From positions 37,096-101,095 of the forward strand of contig JAEYQV010000132.1 of assembly GCA_023409835.1 (NCBI GenBank): a DNA stretch of 64,000 nt. Reading direction: 5' to 3'. The position numbers and the translations under genes are program-made. Source of the stretch: Bacillota bacterium (lineage in GTDB: Bacteria; Bacillota; Clostridia; Lachnospirales; Lachnospiraceae). Of this stretch, positions 1-9,926 are shown one piece after another (the first letter of the stretch is position 1; every line of letters begins with the position of its first letter). The notes beneath the pieces were generated by a model. The model did no database searches, had not been told where the DNA came from, and saw nothing but the letters and a program-made list of their open reading frames with translations.

Positions 1-3000
1 CGGATGAGTGCACTGTAACGTACCTCATTCTTTAAGAAGTCCTGATAGCTTGCGGTAGGAGCCTTGCTGTCTAATGTGAACGGGTTCTTACCATCTTCTG
101 CAAGACGAGGATCAAAGCGGAACATATTCCAGTAACCGGATGCTACCGCATTCTTCTCTTCTGTCTGAGCAGTTGACATACCACCCTTAATACCATGGTT
201 GATACAAGGAGCATATGCGATGATGATGGAAGGTCCGTTGTAGCTCTCTGCTTCAACAATCGCCTTGATTGTCTGGTTGTAATCAGCACCCATAGCGATC
301 TGTGCTACATATACATAACCATAGCTCATAGCTATCTGAGCCAGATCCTTCTTCTTCACTTCCTTACCAGCTGCAGCAAACTGTGCGATTGCTCCGGTAG
401 GAGTTGCTTTAGAGGACTGTCCGCCGGTGTTGGAGTAAACCTCGGTATCGAATACGAAGATGTTGACATCCTGGCCACTGGCAAGAACATGATCCAGACC
501 GCCGAAGCCGATATCATATGCCCAACCGTCACCACCGAAGATCCACTGTGACTTCTTGGACAGGAAATCCTTATCCTTCAGAATATCTTTGCCTTCTGCA
601 CAACCGCATGCCTCAATTGCTCTAACTAATGCACTGGTAGCACCGGCATTCTCACGGCCGTTAGTATAGGTTTCCAGATATCTTTCTGCTGCTGCCTTAA
701 CCTCGCTATTTCCGGTTGTAGCTGCAAGAGCTTCAATCTTACCCTTTACTCTGTCTCTTAAGGTTTGCTGAGCCAGCATCATACCATAGCCGTATTCAGC
801 GTTATCCTCAAATAAGGAGTTTGCCCAAGCGGGACCCTTACCTTCTTTGTTAACAGTGTAAGGTGTGGAAGGCATGGAACCACCCCAGATAGAGGAACAA
901 CCCGTAGCATTGGCGATGAACATTCTGTCACCGAATAACTGTGTTACAAGCTTAGCATAAGGTGTCTCACCGCAACCTGCACATGCGCCGGAGAACTCGA
1001 GTAACGGCTGGCTAAACTGGCTGCCCTTAACGGTGATATCCTTGAATTTCTCGCTTACTTCTGGTTTATTCTCTAAGGTCAAACCATAATCGAAGGATTT
1101 CTGCTCCTCAAGGTTTTCCTCCAGAGGTCTCATTACAAGAGCCTTAGCTCCCTTCTTACCGGGACATACATTAGCACAGGAGCCGCAGCCTAAGCAGTCA
1201 AGTGCGGATACGGTCATAGCAAATTCCATACCTGCGAGACCTGTCATAGCAGTCTTCTTCATTCCTGCAGGAGCCTTAGCAGCTTCTTCAGCATTCATAG
1301 CTATCGGACGAATTACTGCATGAGGACATACATAGGAACAGAAGTTACACTGAATACAATTCTCAGGATTCCACTGAGGAACGTCAACTGCAACACCACG
1401 CTTCTCAAATGCGGAAGAGCCCTGAGGAAGAGTACCATCTGCGTTTTCAACGAATGCAGATACCGGTAACTCATTACCCTGCTGTGCGTTAACCGGTGCA
1501 AGGATGTTATTTACAAAGTCTACGACATCCTTTCTATCGCCAGATACCTTCGTATGAAGCTCAACGTCACCGGCATTCTTCCAGCTTTCCGGAACCTGGA
1601 TTTCCTTCAGTCCGGTAAGACCACGGTCGATAGCGTCATGGTTCATCTTAACAACAGCCTCACCCTTCTTACCATAAGAAGCGGTTGCTGCATCCTTCAT
1701 ATATTTTACTGCTTCATCAATCGGAATAATGTTAGCCAGTTTGAAGAAAGCTGCCTGCAGAACGGTATTGATACGTCCGCCTAAGCCTAATTCCTTACCA
1801 ATGCTGATACCGTCAATGGTATAGAACTTAATATTATGTTCTGCCATATAACGCTTTACCTGTCCAGGGAAATGCTGCTCGATCTCTTCCATGTTCCAAC
1901 CGCAGTTTAAGAGGAAGGTACCGCCATCCTTTAATTCCTGAACCATGTTGTACTTGTTCATGTAGGAAGGATTGTGGCAGGCAACAAAATCCGCTTCTGT
2001 GATCAGGTAGGTGGACTTGATCGGCTTCTTACCAAATCTTAAGTGGGACATGGTAACACCGCCGGACTTCTTGGAATCATAGTCAAAATATGCCTGAGCA
2101 TACATGTTGGTGTGGTCACCGATGATCTTGATGGAGTTCTTGTTAGCACCTACAGTACCGTCAGCACCAAGACCCCAGAACTTACAGTTGATGGTTCCTT
2201 CCGGAGTTGTATTCGGAGCTGCCTCCAGAGGAAGAGATAAGTTAGTAACATCATCCTTGATACCGATGGTGAAGGTCTTCTTCTCGGTATTCTTATAAAC
2301 TGCGATAATCTGTGCAGGAGTTGTATTCTTGGAGCCTAAACCATAACGGCCGTTATAAACGGGAATATCACCAAACTTAGAGTCTTTAAGAGCTGCAACA
2401 ACATCCAGGTATAAAGGCTCACCAAGAGCACCGGGCTCCTTGGTTCTGTCAAGTACGGTAATCTTCTTAACAGTTGCAGGAATAGCCTCCAGCAGACGAT
2501 CTGCTCTGAATGGACGGTACAGACGTACCTTAACAAGACCAACCTTCTGACCCTTAGCATTCAGGTAATCAATGGTCTCTTCGATGGTATCGTTAACGGA
2601 ACCCATAGCTATGATAACCTGCTCAGCATCTTCAGCGCCGTAGTAGTTGAACAGCTTGTAGTTGGTACCGATCTTCTTGTTAACCATATCCATATATTCT
2701 TCTACAATGCCGGGAACTGCATCATAGTATGTATTGCATGCTTCTCTTGCCTGGAAGAAAACGTCCGGGTTCTGTGCGGAACCTCTGAGAACCGGATGCT
2801 CAGGACTTAAGGAACGACGACGGAATGCATCCACTGCATCCATGTCAACCATTTCCTTCAGGTCTTCATAATCCCATGTCTCAATCTTCTGGATCTCATG
2901 AGAGGTTCTGAAGCCATCAAAGAAATGCAGGAAAGGAACTCTTCCTTTGATTGCTGCCAGGTGTGCTACTGCGCCCAGGTCCATAACTTCTTGCGGGTTG

Positions 3001-3431
3001 GTGCTTGCAAGCAGTGCGAAGCCTGTCTGGCGGCATGCATAAATATCAGAATGATCACCAAAGATGGATAAAGCGTGGCTGGCCAGAGCACGAGCTGATA
3101 CGTGAATAACACCCGGAAGTAACTCACCTGCCATCTTATACATATTGGGGATCATTAGTAACAAACCTTGTGATGCAGTAAATGTAGTTGTTAAAGCACC
3201 TGCTGCTAAAGAACCGTGAACGGTACCAGCTGCACCTGCTTCAGACTGCATCTCAACAACCTTAACCTCTTGACCAAAGATATTCTTTCTGCCCTCAGCT
3301 GACCATTTATCGGTCACCTCGGCCATAACAGAGCTAGGTGTAATAGGATAGATTGCTGCAACATCGGTAAATGCATAAGACACATGTCCGGCTGCATTAT
3401 TACCATCCATCGTTTTCATTTTCCTTGCCAT
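1..3431 (-). CDS. nifJ: Pyruvate:ferredoxin (flavodoxin) oxidoreductase, C-terminus cut by window edge
   Basis: Oxidises pyruvate with CoA to acetyl-CoA and CO2 while reducing ferredoxin, the central step of clostridial fermentation; cytoplasmic. About 1143 codons are visible; the family is usually about 1170-1180 residues, so only roughly 30-40 C-terminal residues are missing. The start reads MARKMKTMDGNNAAGH and follows an AAGGAGG ribosome-binding site. The single chain runs in order through the pyruvate-binding N-terminal domain (YPITPSS), a domain with two ferredoxin-type 4Fe-4S motifs (CIQCNFCSYVC and CLGCGSCANVC), the proximal-cluster motif CAGCGE and the thiamine diphosphate motif GDGWAYDIG. 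It is preceded by its own promoter region and an inverted repeat. The identification is very secure; the stop codon lies outside the window. Confidence 0.97.
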   Translation of the reverse strand, partial: MARKMKTMDGNNAAGHVSYAFTDVAAIYPITPSSVMAEVTDKWSAEGRKNIFGQEVKVVEMQSEAGAAGTVHGSLAAGALTTTFTASQGLLLMIPNMYKMAGELLPGVIHVSARALASHALSIFGDHSDIYACRQTGFALLASTNPQEVMDLGAVAHLAAIKGRVPFLHFFDGFRTSHEIQKIETWDYEDLKEMVDMDAVDAFRRRSLSPEHPVLRGSAQNPDVFFQAREACNTYYDAVPGIVEEYMDMVNKKIGTNYKLFNYYGAEDAEQVIIAMGSVNDTIEETIDYLNAKGQKVGLVKVRLYRPFRADRLLEAIPATVKKITVLDRTKEPGALGEPLYLDVVAALKDSKFGDIPVYNGRYGLGSKNTTPAQIIAVYKNTEKKTFTIGIKDDVTNLSLPLEAAPNTTPEGTINCKFWGLGADGTVGANKNSIKIIGDHTNMYAQAYFDYDSKKSGGVTMSHLRFGKKPIKSTYLITEADFVACHNPSYMNKYNMVQELKDGGTFLLNCGWNMEEIEQHFPGQVKRYMAEHNIKFYTIDGISIGKELGLGGRINTVLQAAFFKLANIIPIDEAVKYMKDAATASYGKKGEAVVKMNHDAIDRGLTGLKEIQVPESWKNAGDVELHTKVSGDRKDVVDFVNNILAPVNAQQGNELPVSAFVENADGTLPQGSSAFEKRGVAVDVPQWNPENCIQCNFCSYVCPHAVIRPIAMNAEEAAKAPAGMKKTAMTGLAGMEFAMTVSALDCLGCGSCANVCPGKKGAKALVMRPLEENLEEQKSFDYGLTLENKPEVSEKFKDITVKGSQFSQPLLEFSGACAGCGETPYAKLVTQLFGDRMFIANATGCSSIWGGSMPSTPYTVNKEGKGPAWANSLFEDNAEYGYGMMLAQQTLRDRVKGKIEALAATTGNSEVKAAAERYLETYTNGRENAGATSALVRAIEACGCAEGKDILKDKDFLSKKSQWIFGGDGWAYDIGFGGLDHVLASGQDVNIFVFDTEVYSNTGGQSSKATPTGAIAQFAAAGKEVKKKDLAQIAMSYGYVYVAQIAMGADYNQTIKAIVEAESYNGPSIIIAYAPCINHGIKGGMSTAQTEEKNAVASGYWNMFRFDPRLAEDGKNPFTLDSKAPTASYQDFLKNEVRYSALI

Positions 3432-3460
3432 TGAAATGTCCTCCTTAAATTTGAACACTT

Positions 3461-3483
3461 ATACCAAATATTAATTTTGGTAT
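3461..3483. promoter_or_regulatory. Perfect inverted repeat in the nifJ leader (operator candidate)
   Basis: ATACCAAA, 7 bases, then TTTGGTAT: a perfect 8-bp inverted repeat 30 bp before the nifJ start codon and downstream of a TATAAT-like -10 on the minus strand (3517-3522). The -35 element is weak. It could be a repressor operator or an mRNA hairpin. It does not match the Rex or Fur consensus that I know. Confidence 0.5.
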
Positions 3484-3670
3484 GACTCAATTTATGTTTT
3501 TATTCGTCGATTCATTATTATAACACATCATCTAAAATTATGAAACAAAAAAAATATATAACATTATAAGATTCTTAAATATCATACTTAGTAAAACTGT
3601 ATATAACAGGAAAAACGGCCGACAGACCGCGGCTCAATCCGGCGAGGGGCTGTTTTGATATAAAGCGAAG

Positions 3671-3710
3671 GGGCTGTCATAAACACAGCTCACGCTGTTT
3701 ATGACAGCCC
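3671..3710 (-). terminator. Long hairpin between the DUF5688-like gene and nifJ
   Basis: A perfect 15-bp stem (GGGCTGTCATAAACA and its complement) with a 10-base loop lies 40 bp beyond the stop of the gene ending at 3750. There is no good T-run on the minus-strand side, so it may stabilise the 3' end rather than act as a classical intrinsic terminator. Confidence 0.6.
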
Positions 3711-3749
3711 TTCCTAAGGAGTAGCAGGGTACATGCAGAAGCTGATTGC

Positions 3750-4706
3750 TTACAGCATTATTTGATCTGTATCTCTGGAATAGAAATATACATGGTCGGA
3801 TAAAACCTCCTCCGCAGCGACCTGGGTGCTGTTGACATCCTCTACCATTTTAGTAAGAGTTTCCTTATTCATACTATCCTCTTGGGGAATTAAGATGATT
3901 TCATGGATACTGCTGGGAAGAATATAAAGATCGGAGTGAACTCGGTTGGCAAATTGTCGGATAACATTCTTATATAACAGACAGGAGGCACCGTTAATTC
4001 CTTTCTGATTCGTAAGGATATACATCCTTGGCCGGTTGGTAAACCCACTGTCGGGGAACAAGGGAAGCTCCATCGGTATACTGCTGATGGAAGCATCCTG
4101 AGCTGTCTCGGACAGAAATCCCGACAGAACCTCCTCCATGCTTTTGATGGAGGCGGGAAACAGTCTTTCGGTATTCTGGGCTGCCAGCTGAAGCAGCTCC
4201 TCCAGCGTAATCTGCCATAGCTTCAGGTGCTCATTTGTAACACGTATCGTACCGATCCCCTCAGCATCATCGCGAACCAGACAATGAAAGGTAACAGCCA
4301 AGTCCAGATAGCAGCTATGAGGAATGTCTGCGAGTAGCTTTCTGTTTTTCTCAAAGCTTACGATACGAAAGAAAATATATGATTTCATCTGCTCAAAGGT
4401 ATACGAGAAATTCTGATCCATTACAGGAACTGTACAATGACTGCAGACATTGCACAATCGATCGACTATATCGATGATATCCGCTCCTTCCAGATATGCT
4501 TCATAGTAAGGCGGCAGATAGATGTTCGGAGCAATGTTTTCGCCCTTCTTTAATACAACCAGACTATCCAGCTCCAGGGAATTGTTCTTAGTAACCTTAT
4601 AGATTCGTATATCGAACCCCTCCCCCAGTTTATTCCTGACAATCTGCTTTACTGTACTGACAAACAAGTCATAATCCATTGTTTCTTCCTTCAATGCCTG
4701 CAGCAT
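3750..4706 (-). CDS. DUF5688-like protein of unknown function
   Basis: A 318-residue soluble protein resembling the DUF5688 family, which is widespread in Lachnospiraceae. Its function is unknown. Typical features are the opening MDYDLFVSTVKQIVRNKL and the segment APNIYLPPYYEAYLEG near residues 80-95. No signal peptide, membrane segment or catalytic motif is obvious. The start at 4706 is preceded by AAGGAGG with a 10-base gap; an internal ATG (MDYDLF, residue 10) is the alternative start. It appears monocistronic, with a hairpin behind it. Family assignment is by recognition only and no role can be inferred from its neighbours. Confidence 0.7.
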   Translation of the reverse strand: MLQALKEETMDYDLFVSTVKQIVRNKLGEGFDIRIYKVTKNNSLELDSLVVLKKGENIAPNIYLPPYYEAYLEGADIIDIVDRLCNVCSHCTVPVMDQNFSYTFEQMKSYIFFRIVSFEKNRKLLADIPHSCYLDLAVTFHCLVRDDAEGIGTIRVTNEHLKLWQITLEELLQLAAQNTERLFPASIKSMEEVLSGFLSETAQDASISSIPMELPLFPDSGFTNRPRMYILTNQKGINGASCLLYKNVIRQFANRVHSDLYILPSSIHEIILIPQEDSMNKETLTKMVEDVNSTQVAAEEVLSDHVYFYSRDTDQIML

Positions 4707-4980
4707 GAATGTGATTCCTCCTTATTGTAATTATTCCGGAATACCACAAGAACTGATAGCTATGCCCGGTATCCGGTTTGTTGATTGGGGATTAATTGCT
4801 TCGAAGTGTAATAAGAAAAAATGAAAAGCATCAATGATCCGTTGAAGACGGATGAAGTAGAATATGCTTACCGGTTGATCCGATTAAGCTTCTTTTGATT
4901 TAGAATTATTTTAACAAAAAAGCCTGCACAACGCAAGCAATTTATTACATATTTTTACATGAATTTATTCATTTTTTTTG
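4707..4980. other. Non-coding interval, AT-rich
   Basis: 274 bp without a convincing gene. It holds the upstream region of the DUF5688-like gene, including a 12-bp palindrome TATTCCGGAATA at 4732-4743, and a run of T/A near 4915-4980 behind the gene that ends at 4981. I see no strong hairpin. Confidence 0.5.
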
Positions 4981-5727
4981 TTATTTATGACGAAGTTGAT
5001 CCGAGCTGATTGCAATCAATACCTGGGAAGGGGCATAGAAGGTCCACATCAGGATGGAGGCTAAGGAGACTAGGATTTCAGAAGTCCTTCCTGTGATTGT
5101 AATAAATCCCGAGAGATTGAATAATCCCACATTGATGTCGCACAACAGGAACATAACCAGCCCGACCGCAAAGATAATTTTATTCTTATCCTTTGGCAAA
5201 TGCCAGGCCGCATGGATGGCATGGATCACATTATAGACGAGACCTACAAAATAAATAACCGTAACGGTTAACAGCCCATCCCGGATCACTCCAAGCCAGC
5301 CGAGCAAAATAAATATAATGATAGCAATAGCAAACTGGAGGGCAGCTCGAAGCAATAAGGAAGACAGAAAGCCCTCCTTCTCCGGAATGCCTTTGCTTCT
5401 ATTTCCGCTTCCCTTCAGCCGTATTCCATACAGCTGTTGAACGATAACAAAGGAAATAACACCAAGTATATAGTAATCAGCCGGTAGAAACAAAATAATG
5501 AAATCAGAAACCAACGTAAAGAAGAGGGCGGCACGAACCAGGAATAAATCCCTACTTTTGCTGCCCTCTCTATGAAACACTACATAACACAAACATAGGA
5601 TAATTGCACTGAATTTTATTTTGGTGGACAGGCTGTTGTAGCCTCCCGATAAATCCAGTCCTAAAAAAACCACATATAGTACAAACTGTATTATAAGAAA
5701 TAGATATAACCGGCTGACTCTCTTCAT
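4981..5727 (-). CDS. YhhN/TMEM86-like integral membrane protein
   Basis: A 248-residue protein with about seven or eight hydrophobic helices. The segments FFTLVSDFIIL followed by LGVISFVIVQQLYGI, then VMFLLCDINVGLFNLSGF and FYAPSQVLIAIS, follow the pattern of the YhhN family (lysoplasmalogenase-like), but the match is distant and the enzymatic role is unproven. The ATG at 5727 has GGAGG five bases upstream and is a better start than the TTG at 5748. It lies about 40 bp behind the GGDEF-EAL gene ending at 5769, so the two are probably cotranscribed. It could equally be an uncharacterised membrane protein. Confidence 0.6.
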   Translation of the reverse strand: MKRVSRLYLFLIIQFVLYVVFLGLDLSGGYNSLSTKIKFSAIILCLCYVVFHREGSKSRDLFLVRAALFFTLVSDFIILFLPADYYILGVISFVIVQQLYGIRLKGSGNRSKGIPEKEGFLSSLLLRAALQFAIAIIIFILLGWLGVIRDGLLTVTVIYFVGLVYNVIHAIHAAWHLPKDKNKIIFAVGLVMFLLCDINVGLFNLSGFITITGRTSEILVSLASILMWTFYAPSQVLIAISSDQLRHK

Positions 5728-5768
5728 AGCTTCCTCCAAGTCTGCCAATGAACGTTTGCCTTGATATA

Positions 5769-7325
5769 TTATTTTGATTTAGTGGTTCTGTCATTCTTTA
5801 AAAACTGTTCCGCCATATCCCTGGGTACCGGCTTACTGTATAGGAAGCCCTGTGCCTTATTACAGTTGGACTCCTGAAGAAATTGCTCCTGATCACTGCG
5901 TTCTACGCCTTCTGCGATAACATAGAGATTTAAGTTTCTAGCCAGGGTAATAATGGTCTGGATAATCTTCTGATCAGACTGGTCCTCCATTACGGTATCC
6001 AGGAAGCTCTTATCAATCTTCAGATTGCTTACCGGAAGACGTTTTAGATAATTCATGGAGGAATACCCGGTTCCGAAATCATCCAGTGAGAAATTTACTC
6101 CAATCTTTCTAAGCTCTAAAATGGTAGCAATGGTATATTCCAGATCATCCAAGGCGATAGTTTCCGTAATTTCCAACTCCAGATGTCTGGGATCAATTCC
6201 TGTATTCTCAATGACCTCCATCACGAGCTTAACAAACTCCTTATCCTTAAACTGTCTGGCTGACAGATTTACTGCCATATTAATATCAGGAAAGCCCTCA
6301 CTAGACCATTGCTTCAGCTGCCTGCAGGCTGTTAAAAGAACCCATTTCCCAATCGGGACGATGAGCCCCGTCTCCTCGGCAAGGTAGATAAATTCATCAG
6401 GACCTACCAAGCCTTTGGTCGGATGGTTCCAACGGATCAAGGCCTCAAAGCCGACCGCCTTCTTGGTTTCCAGATCCATCTGTGCCTGGTAGAATAGGAT
6501 AAACTCATCCCGTTCAATTGCTTTTCTAAGCTCCGATTGTGTCTCAATCTTCTCTGTTAGCTTCTGGTTAAAGGTATAATCAAAGTATGCATACGTATTT
6601 TTCCCGTCAGCCTTCGCTACATACATGGCAGCGTCCACATTTTTTATCAATATCTGTGAGGTCTTTCCATCCTTCGGTGCAAATGCAACTCCGATACTGA
6701 CGGTAACAAAATATTCCTTAGTGGTCAATATAAAAGGATAGCTGAAGACATTCCTGATCTTGCGGATTTTCTCTTCATAAGAAGCTGTATCCGTAAGATT
6801 CTGGGTAAGTACGATAAACTCATCACCACCGATTCTGGCCAGATAATCATTCTCATCCATCGCCTGTTTTAAGCGGTAGGTTACGTCAATCAATAATTCA
6901 TCCCCATAGGAATGACCCAGGGTATCATTGATATTCTTAAAATTGTCCAGGTCGATATCCATAATACCGATAATTTCACCGCTGCGGATCGTTAGCATAA
7001 CATTATCGAGCATCTCTGTAAAAGCTGTCCTGTTCGGCAGCTCTGTAAGATAATCTGTGTAAGCCAGCTTCTTCATATTATCCCTGTTTCTGTTAAGCTC
7101 CTCATACTTAATTGTAAGCTCATTCAGAGAATTCAAGGATGCTTCATAGACCGACTCAAGCTCACGGTAACTATCCTTCAGTGATTTATTTTCCTGATCA
7201 GAAAGCTCCTGCGCCTGTCTGGCTTTTCTTAAACGGACAAATAGCTGAATAATCAGAAGCAGAATAACAATTGCTGCTGATGCAACCAGTGCCACGACTG
7301 TCTGGTTAAACCCATATACGCCCAT
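5769..7325 (-). CDS. Membrane-anchored GGDEF-EAL cyclic di-GMP enzyme
   Basis: 518 residues. One N-terminal membrane helix (about 11-31) is followed by a predicted coiled coil (about 33-85), a GGDEF domain with an intact GGDEF at 166-170, and an EAL domain with EAL at 294-296, LEITET near 385, DDFGTG at 415-420 and AQGF near 491. The key motifs for both synthesis and hydrolysis of c-di-GMP are present. The RxxD inhibitory site normally just ahead of GGDEF is absent (DEND there). Which activity dominates cannot be told from sequence. The short outer segment gives no clear sensor. It is followed by the YhhN-like gene in a likely operon. Confidence 0.93.
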   Translation of the reverse strand: MGVYGFNQTVVALVASAAIVILLLIIQLFVRLRKARQAQELSDQENKSLKDSYRELESVYEASLNSLNELTIKYEELNRNRDNMKKLAYTDYLTELPNRTAFTEMLDNVMLTIRSGEIIGIMDIDLDNFKNINDTLGHSYGDELLIDVTYRLKQAMDENDYLARIGGDEFIVLTQNLTDTASYEEKIRKIRNVFSYPFILTTKEYFVTVSIGVAFAPKDGKTSQILIKNVDAAMYVAKADGKNTYAYFDYTFNQKLTEKIETQSELRKAIERDEFILFYQAQMDLETKKAVGFEALIRWNHPTKGLVGPDEFIYLAEETGLIVPIGKWVLLTACRQLKQWSSEGFPDINMAVNLSARQFKDKEFVKLVMEVIENTGIDPRHLELEITETIALDDLEYTIATILELRKIGVNFSLDDFGTGYSSMNYLKRLPVSNLKIDKSFLDTVMEDQSDQKIIQTIITLARNLNLYVIAEGVERSDQEQFLQESNCNKAQGFLYSKPVPRDMAEQFLKNDRTTKSK

Positions 7326-7400
7326 ACATCCTCCAAAGTACCTTCATACGCTCCACAACGCATCTTATCTGAAGTAAAATTAATTCGCTTATTTTACCTA

Positions 7401-8795
7401 TTATCTTATCTCCTTATTCATTAAATACTCATCGATTCCCTTTGCAGCCGCTTTCCCTGCACCCATGGCAAGAATTACAGTAGCTGCACCGGTAACTGCA
7501 TCACCACCGGCAAAAACCCCTTCTCTTGAGGTCTGTCCATTGGTCTCATCTGCAATAATGCATCGATGTCTGTTTATATCTAATCCTTCTGTTGTGGAAG
7601 AAATCAACGGGTTAGGGCTGGTTCCGAGAGACATGATTACGGTATCCACATCAAGTATAAATTCAGAATCCTTCTTCTCAACAGGTCTTCTTCTTCCTGA
7701 TTCGTCCGGCTCTCCAAGCTCCATCTCAACGCAACGCATACCGGAAACCCAGCCTTGTTCATTCACCAGGATTTCCTTTGGATTCGTCAGCAGCTTAAAG
7801 ATGATGCCCTCCTCCTTCGCATGATGAACCTCCTCCACTCTGGCGGGTAGCTCTGCCTCACTTCTGCGATAAACGACATAAACCTCTGCACCCAGACGCA
7901 GCGCTGTCCTTGCAGCATCCATGGCAACATTGCCACCGCCTACAACAGCCACCTTATTACCGGTGATAATCGGAGTAGCATAGCTCTTATCAAATGCCTT
8001 CATTAAATTATTCCGGGTCAGGTATTCATTTGCGGAGAATACCCCGTTGGCATTCTCACCGGGAATCCCCATGAACTTCGGAAGTCCTGCTCCCGAACCG
8101 ATAAATACGGCCTCAAAGCCCTCTTCCTCCATCAGTTCATCAATCGTAACGGATTTACCGATGATGACATTGGTTTCAATCTTAACACCAAGCTTTTTAA
8201 CGTTCTCTACCTCGGTTCTTACAACCGTGTCCTTGGGAAGCCTGAATTCAGGAATTCCATATACAAGAACACCTCCCGGCTCATGGAGCGCTTCAAAGAT
8301 CGTTACTTCATAGCCCATCTTCGCCAGCTCTCCCGCGCAGGTAAGCCCGGCGGGGCCGGAGCCAATCACTGCAACCTTCCTGTCCTTTTTCTCCGTTGGT
8401 AATTCAGGCTCAATATTATTTTCCCTTGCCCAGTCTGCAACAAAGCGTTCAAGTTTACCGATGGATACGGGATCCCCCTTTATTCCACGGATGCAGCGTT
8501 CTTCACACTGCGTCTCCTGAGGACAAACTCTTCCGCACACTGCAGGAAGTGCACTGTATTTTCCGATTACCTTGAAGGCTGACTCAATATCACCGTTTGC
8601 CACTTCTTTAATAAAGCCCGGAATATCAATGGATACCGGACATCCGGTAACACATTTCGGATTCTTACATTGTATGCAGCGGGACGCTTCTTCCTGTGCC
8701 TCCCCTTTATTGTAGCCAAGACACACCTCGTTGAAATTATGAGCGCGTACCTTGGGATCCTGTTCGCTGATCGGAACCTTCTTCAAAACATCCAT
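7401..8795 (-). CDS. nfnB: NADPH-ferredoxin transhydrogenase subunit NfnB / glutamate synthase small-chain-like
   Basis: 464 residues. The N-terminal cysteine-rich domain (RCIQCKNPKCVTGCP, then CGRVCPQETQCEERC) would bind two 4Fe-4S clusters. It precedes a flavin-binding GSGPAGLTCAGELAKMG and an NADP-type GGGNVAMDAARTALRLG, the architecture of the GltD/NfnB family. Placement directly behind the nfnA-like gene (44-bp gap) argues for NfnB, which couples NADH and reduced-ferredoxin oxidation to NADP+ reduction by electron bifurcation. The ATG at 8795 with GGAGG five bases upstream is chosen over a GTG at 8819 that lacks a site. A stand-alone GltD role is less likely because no gltB is visible. 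Confidence 0.88.
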   Translation of the reverse strand: MDVLKKVPISEQDPKVRAHNFNEVCLGYNKGEAQEEASRCIQCKNPKCVTGCPVSIDIPGFIKEVANGDIESAFKVIGKYSALPAVCGRVCPQETQCEERCIRGIKGDPVSIGKLERFVADWARENNIEPELPTEKKDRKVAVIGSGPAGLTCAGELAKMGYEVTIFEALHEPGGVLVYGIPEFRLPKDTVVRTEVENVKKLGVKIETNVIIGKSVTIDELMEEEGFEAVFIGSGAGLPKFMGIPGENANGVFSANEYLTRNNLMKAFDKSYATPIITGNKVAVVGGGNVAMDAARTALRLGAEVYVVYRRSEAELPARVEEVHHAKEEGIIFKLLTNPKEILVNEQGWVSGMRCVEMELGEPDESGRRRPVEKKDSEFILDVDTVIMSLGTSPNPLISSTTEGLDINRHRCIIADETNGQTSREGVFAGGDAVTGAATVILAMGAGKAAAKGIDEYLMNKEIR

Positions 8796-8839
8796 ACTAA
8801 CCTCCAATTGCCGAAACACCGCACATTTAGGCCAACGGC

Positions 8840-9742
8840 TTACTCTTCATGACATTCACAGCTCTTATGATGATGGGTATCTCCCTCACTGTCCCTGAGA
8901 ACCTTTTTACCTTCTTCTGATTTATACATCTGAAGCCGTTTCATAGCCTCGTCAAAATTAACCAAATGGCCGTCAAACTCCGGGCCATCCACACAGGCAA
9001 ACTTTACCTCATTACCAATGGTCAGCCTGCAGGCACCACACATACCGGTACCATCCACCATAACAGGATTCATACTGACAATTGTCTTAATACCAAGCTC
9101 TTTGGTAAGAATACATACGAATTTCATCATAATCATAGGGCCTATAGCAATTACCCGGTCATACTTCTTACCTTGATGATTCACCAGATCCTTGATGCAG
9201 TCGTTTACATTTCCTTTAAAACCATAGGAACCGTCATCGGTTGTTATGTAAACGTTCTTCGCATACTCCTTCATTCTGTCCTCCAGAATGATTAACTCCT
9301 TGTTTCTTGCACCAATAATGCAATCCACATCATAACCGCTCTCCTTCATCCATTTAACCTGCGGATAAACCGGAGCCGCACCGACTCCTCCTGCAACAAA
9401 AAGAATGCTCTTCTTCTGAAGCTCTCCTCTCGGTTCCTCAATCAGCTCTGATCTATGACCCAGAGGCCCGGTAAAATCACGGAATGCATCCCCGACCTCA
9501 TACTCAGCCATTAATTTAGTAGATGTTCCGATTGCCTGAAACACTATGGTTACAGTACCGGCTTCTCTGTCGTAATCACAAATTGTTAAAGGAATCCGCT
9601 CACCCTTTTCATCCATCTTAATGATGACAAATTGACCGGGATAGCAATTTTTCGCTACTCTGGGGGCCTTGACATCCATAAGATAAATAGAGTTAGCCAG
9701 GCTCTCCTTCTTCGTAATTGTATAGATATAATTGTCTGCCAT
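8840..9742 (-). CDS. nfnA: Ferredoxin-NADP+ reductase subunit NfnA (PyrK-like flavoprotein)
   Basis: 300 residues. It has an FAD-binding domain at the N-terminus (YPGQFVIIK, then RIPLTICD), an NAD-binding GGVGAAPVYPQ near 118-128, and a C-terminal 2Fe-2S site with cysteines 235, 238 and 250 (GMCGACRLTIG). This is the sulfide dehydrogenase/NfnA/PyrK-type architecture. It leads a two-gene unit with nfnB, so the pair probably forms the NADH-dependent reduced ferredoxin:NADP+ oxidoreductase. The tail is rich in His and Cys (THHHKSCECHEE), beyond the usual family end and possibly metal-binding. The start is supported by a modest TGAGGAT site. Confidence 0.88.
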   Translation of the reverse strand: MADNYIYTITKKESLANSIYLMDVKAPRVAKNCYPGQFVIIKMDEKGERIPLTICDYDREAGTVTIVFQAIGTSTKLMAEYEVGDAFRDFTGPLGHRSELIEEPRGELQKKSILFVAGGVGAAPVYPQVKWMKESGYDVDCIIGARNKELIILEDRMKEYAKNVYITTDDGSYGFKGNVNDCIKDLVNHQGKKYDRVIAIGPMIMMKFVCILTKELGIKTIVSMNPVMVDGTGMCGACRLTIGNEVKFACVDGPEFDGHLVNFDEAMKRLQMYKSEEGKKVLRDSEGDTHHHKSCECHEE

Positions 9743-9781
9743 TTGAATATCCTCATTTCAATTATTGAAAACTTAAACGGA

Positions 9782-9802
9782 TTAACGTTAACCTTTATTA
9801 TA
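9782..9802 (-). promoter_or_regulatory. Probable -10 and palindrome ahead of nfnA
   Basis: On the minus strand TATAAT (9797-9802) is followed within 5 bases by the perfect 10-bp palindrome TTAACGTTAA (9782-9791), just where a repressor could block initiation. The -35 is not clear. This palindrome has its half-sites in the opposite order to the Rex operator, so I do not assign a regulator. Confidence 0.4.
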
Positions 9803-9926
9803 AAATAGTTATATTAAAAAATCCAGATAAATTTTCAGACATACAGCTAATGCGACAGAATTCAGCATTATCCATATAAAAGCTAAAGTTTATTGTATAT
9901 TTATAATTACTTTTTACTTTGCACGC

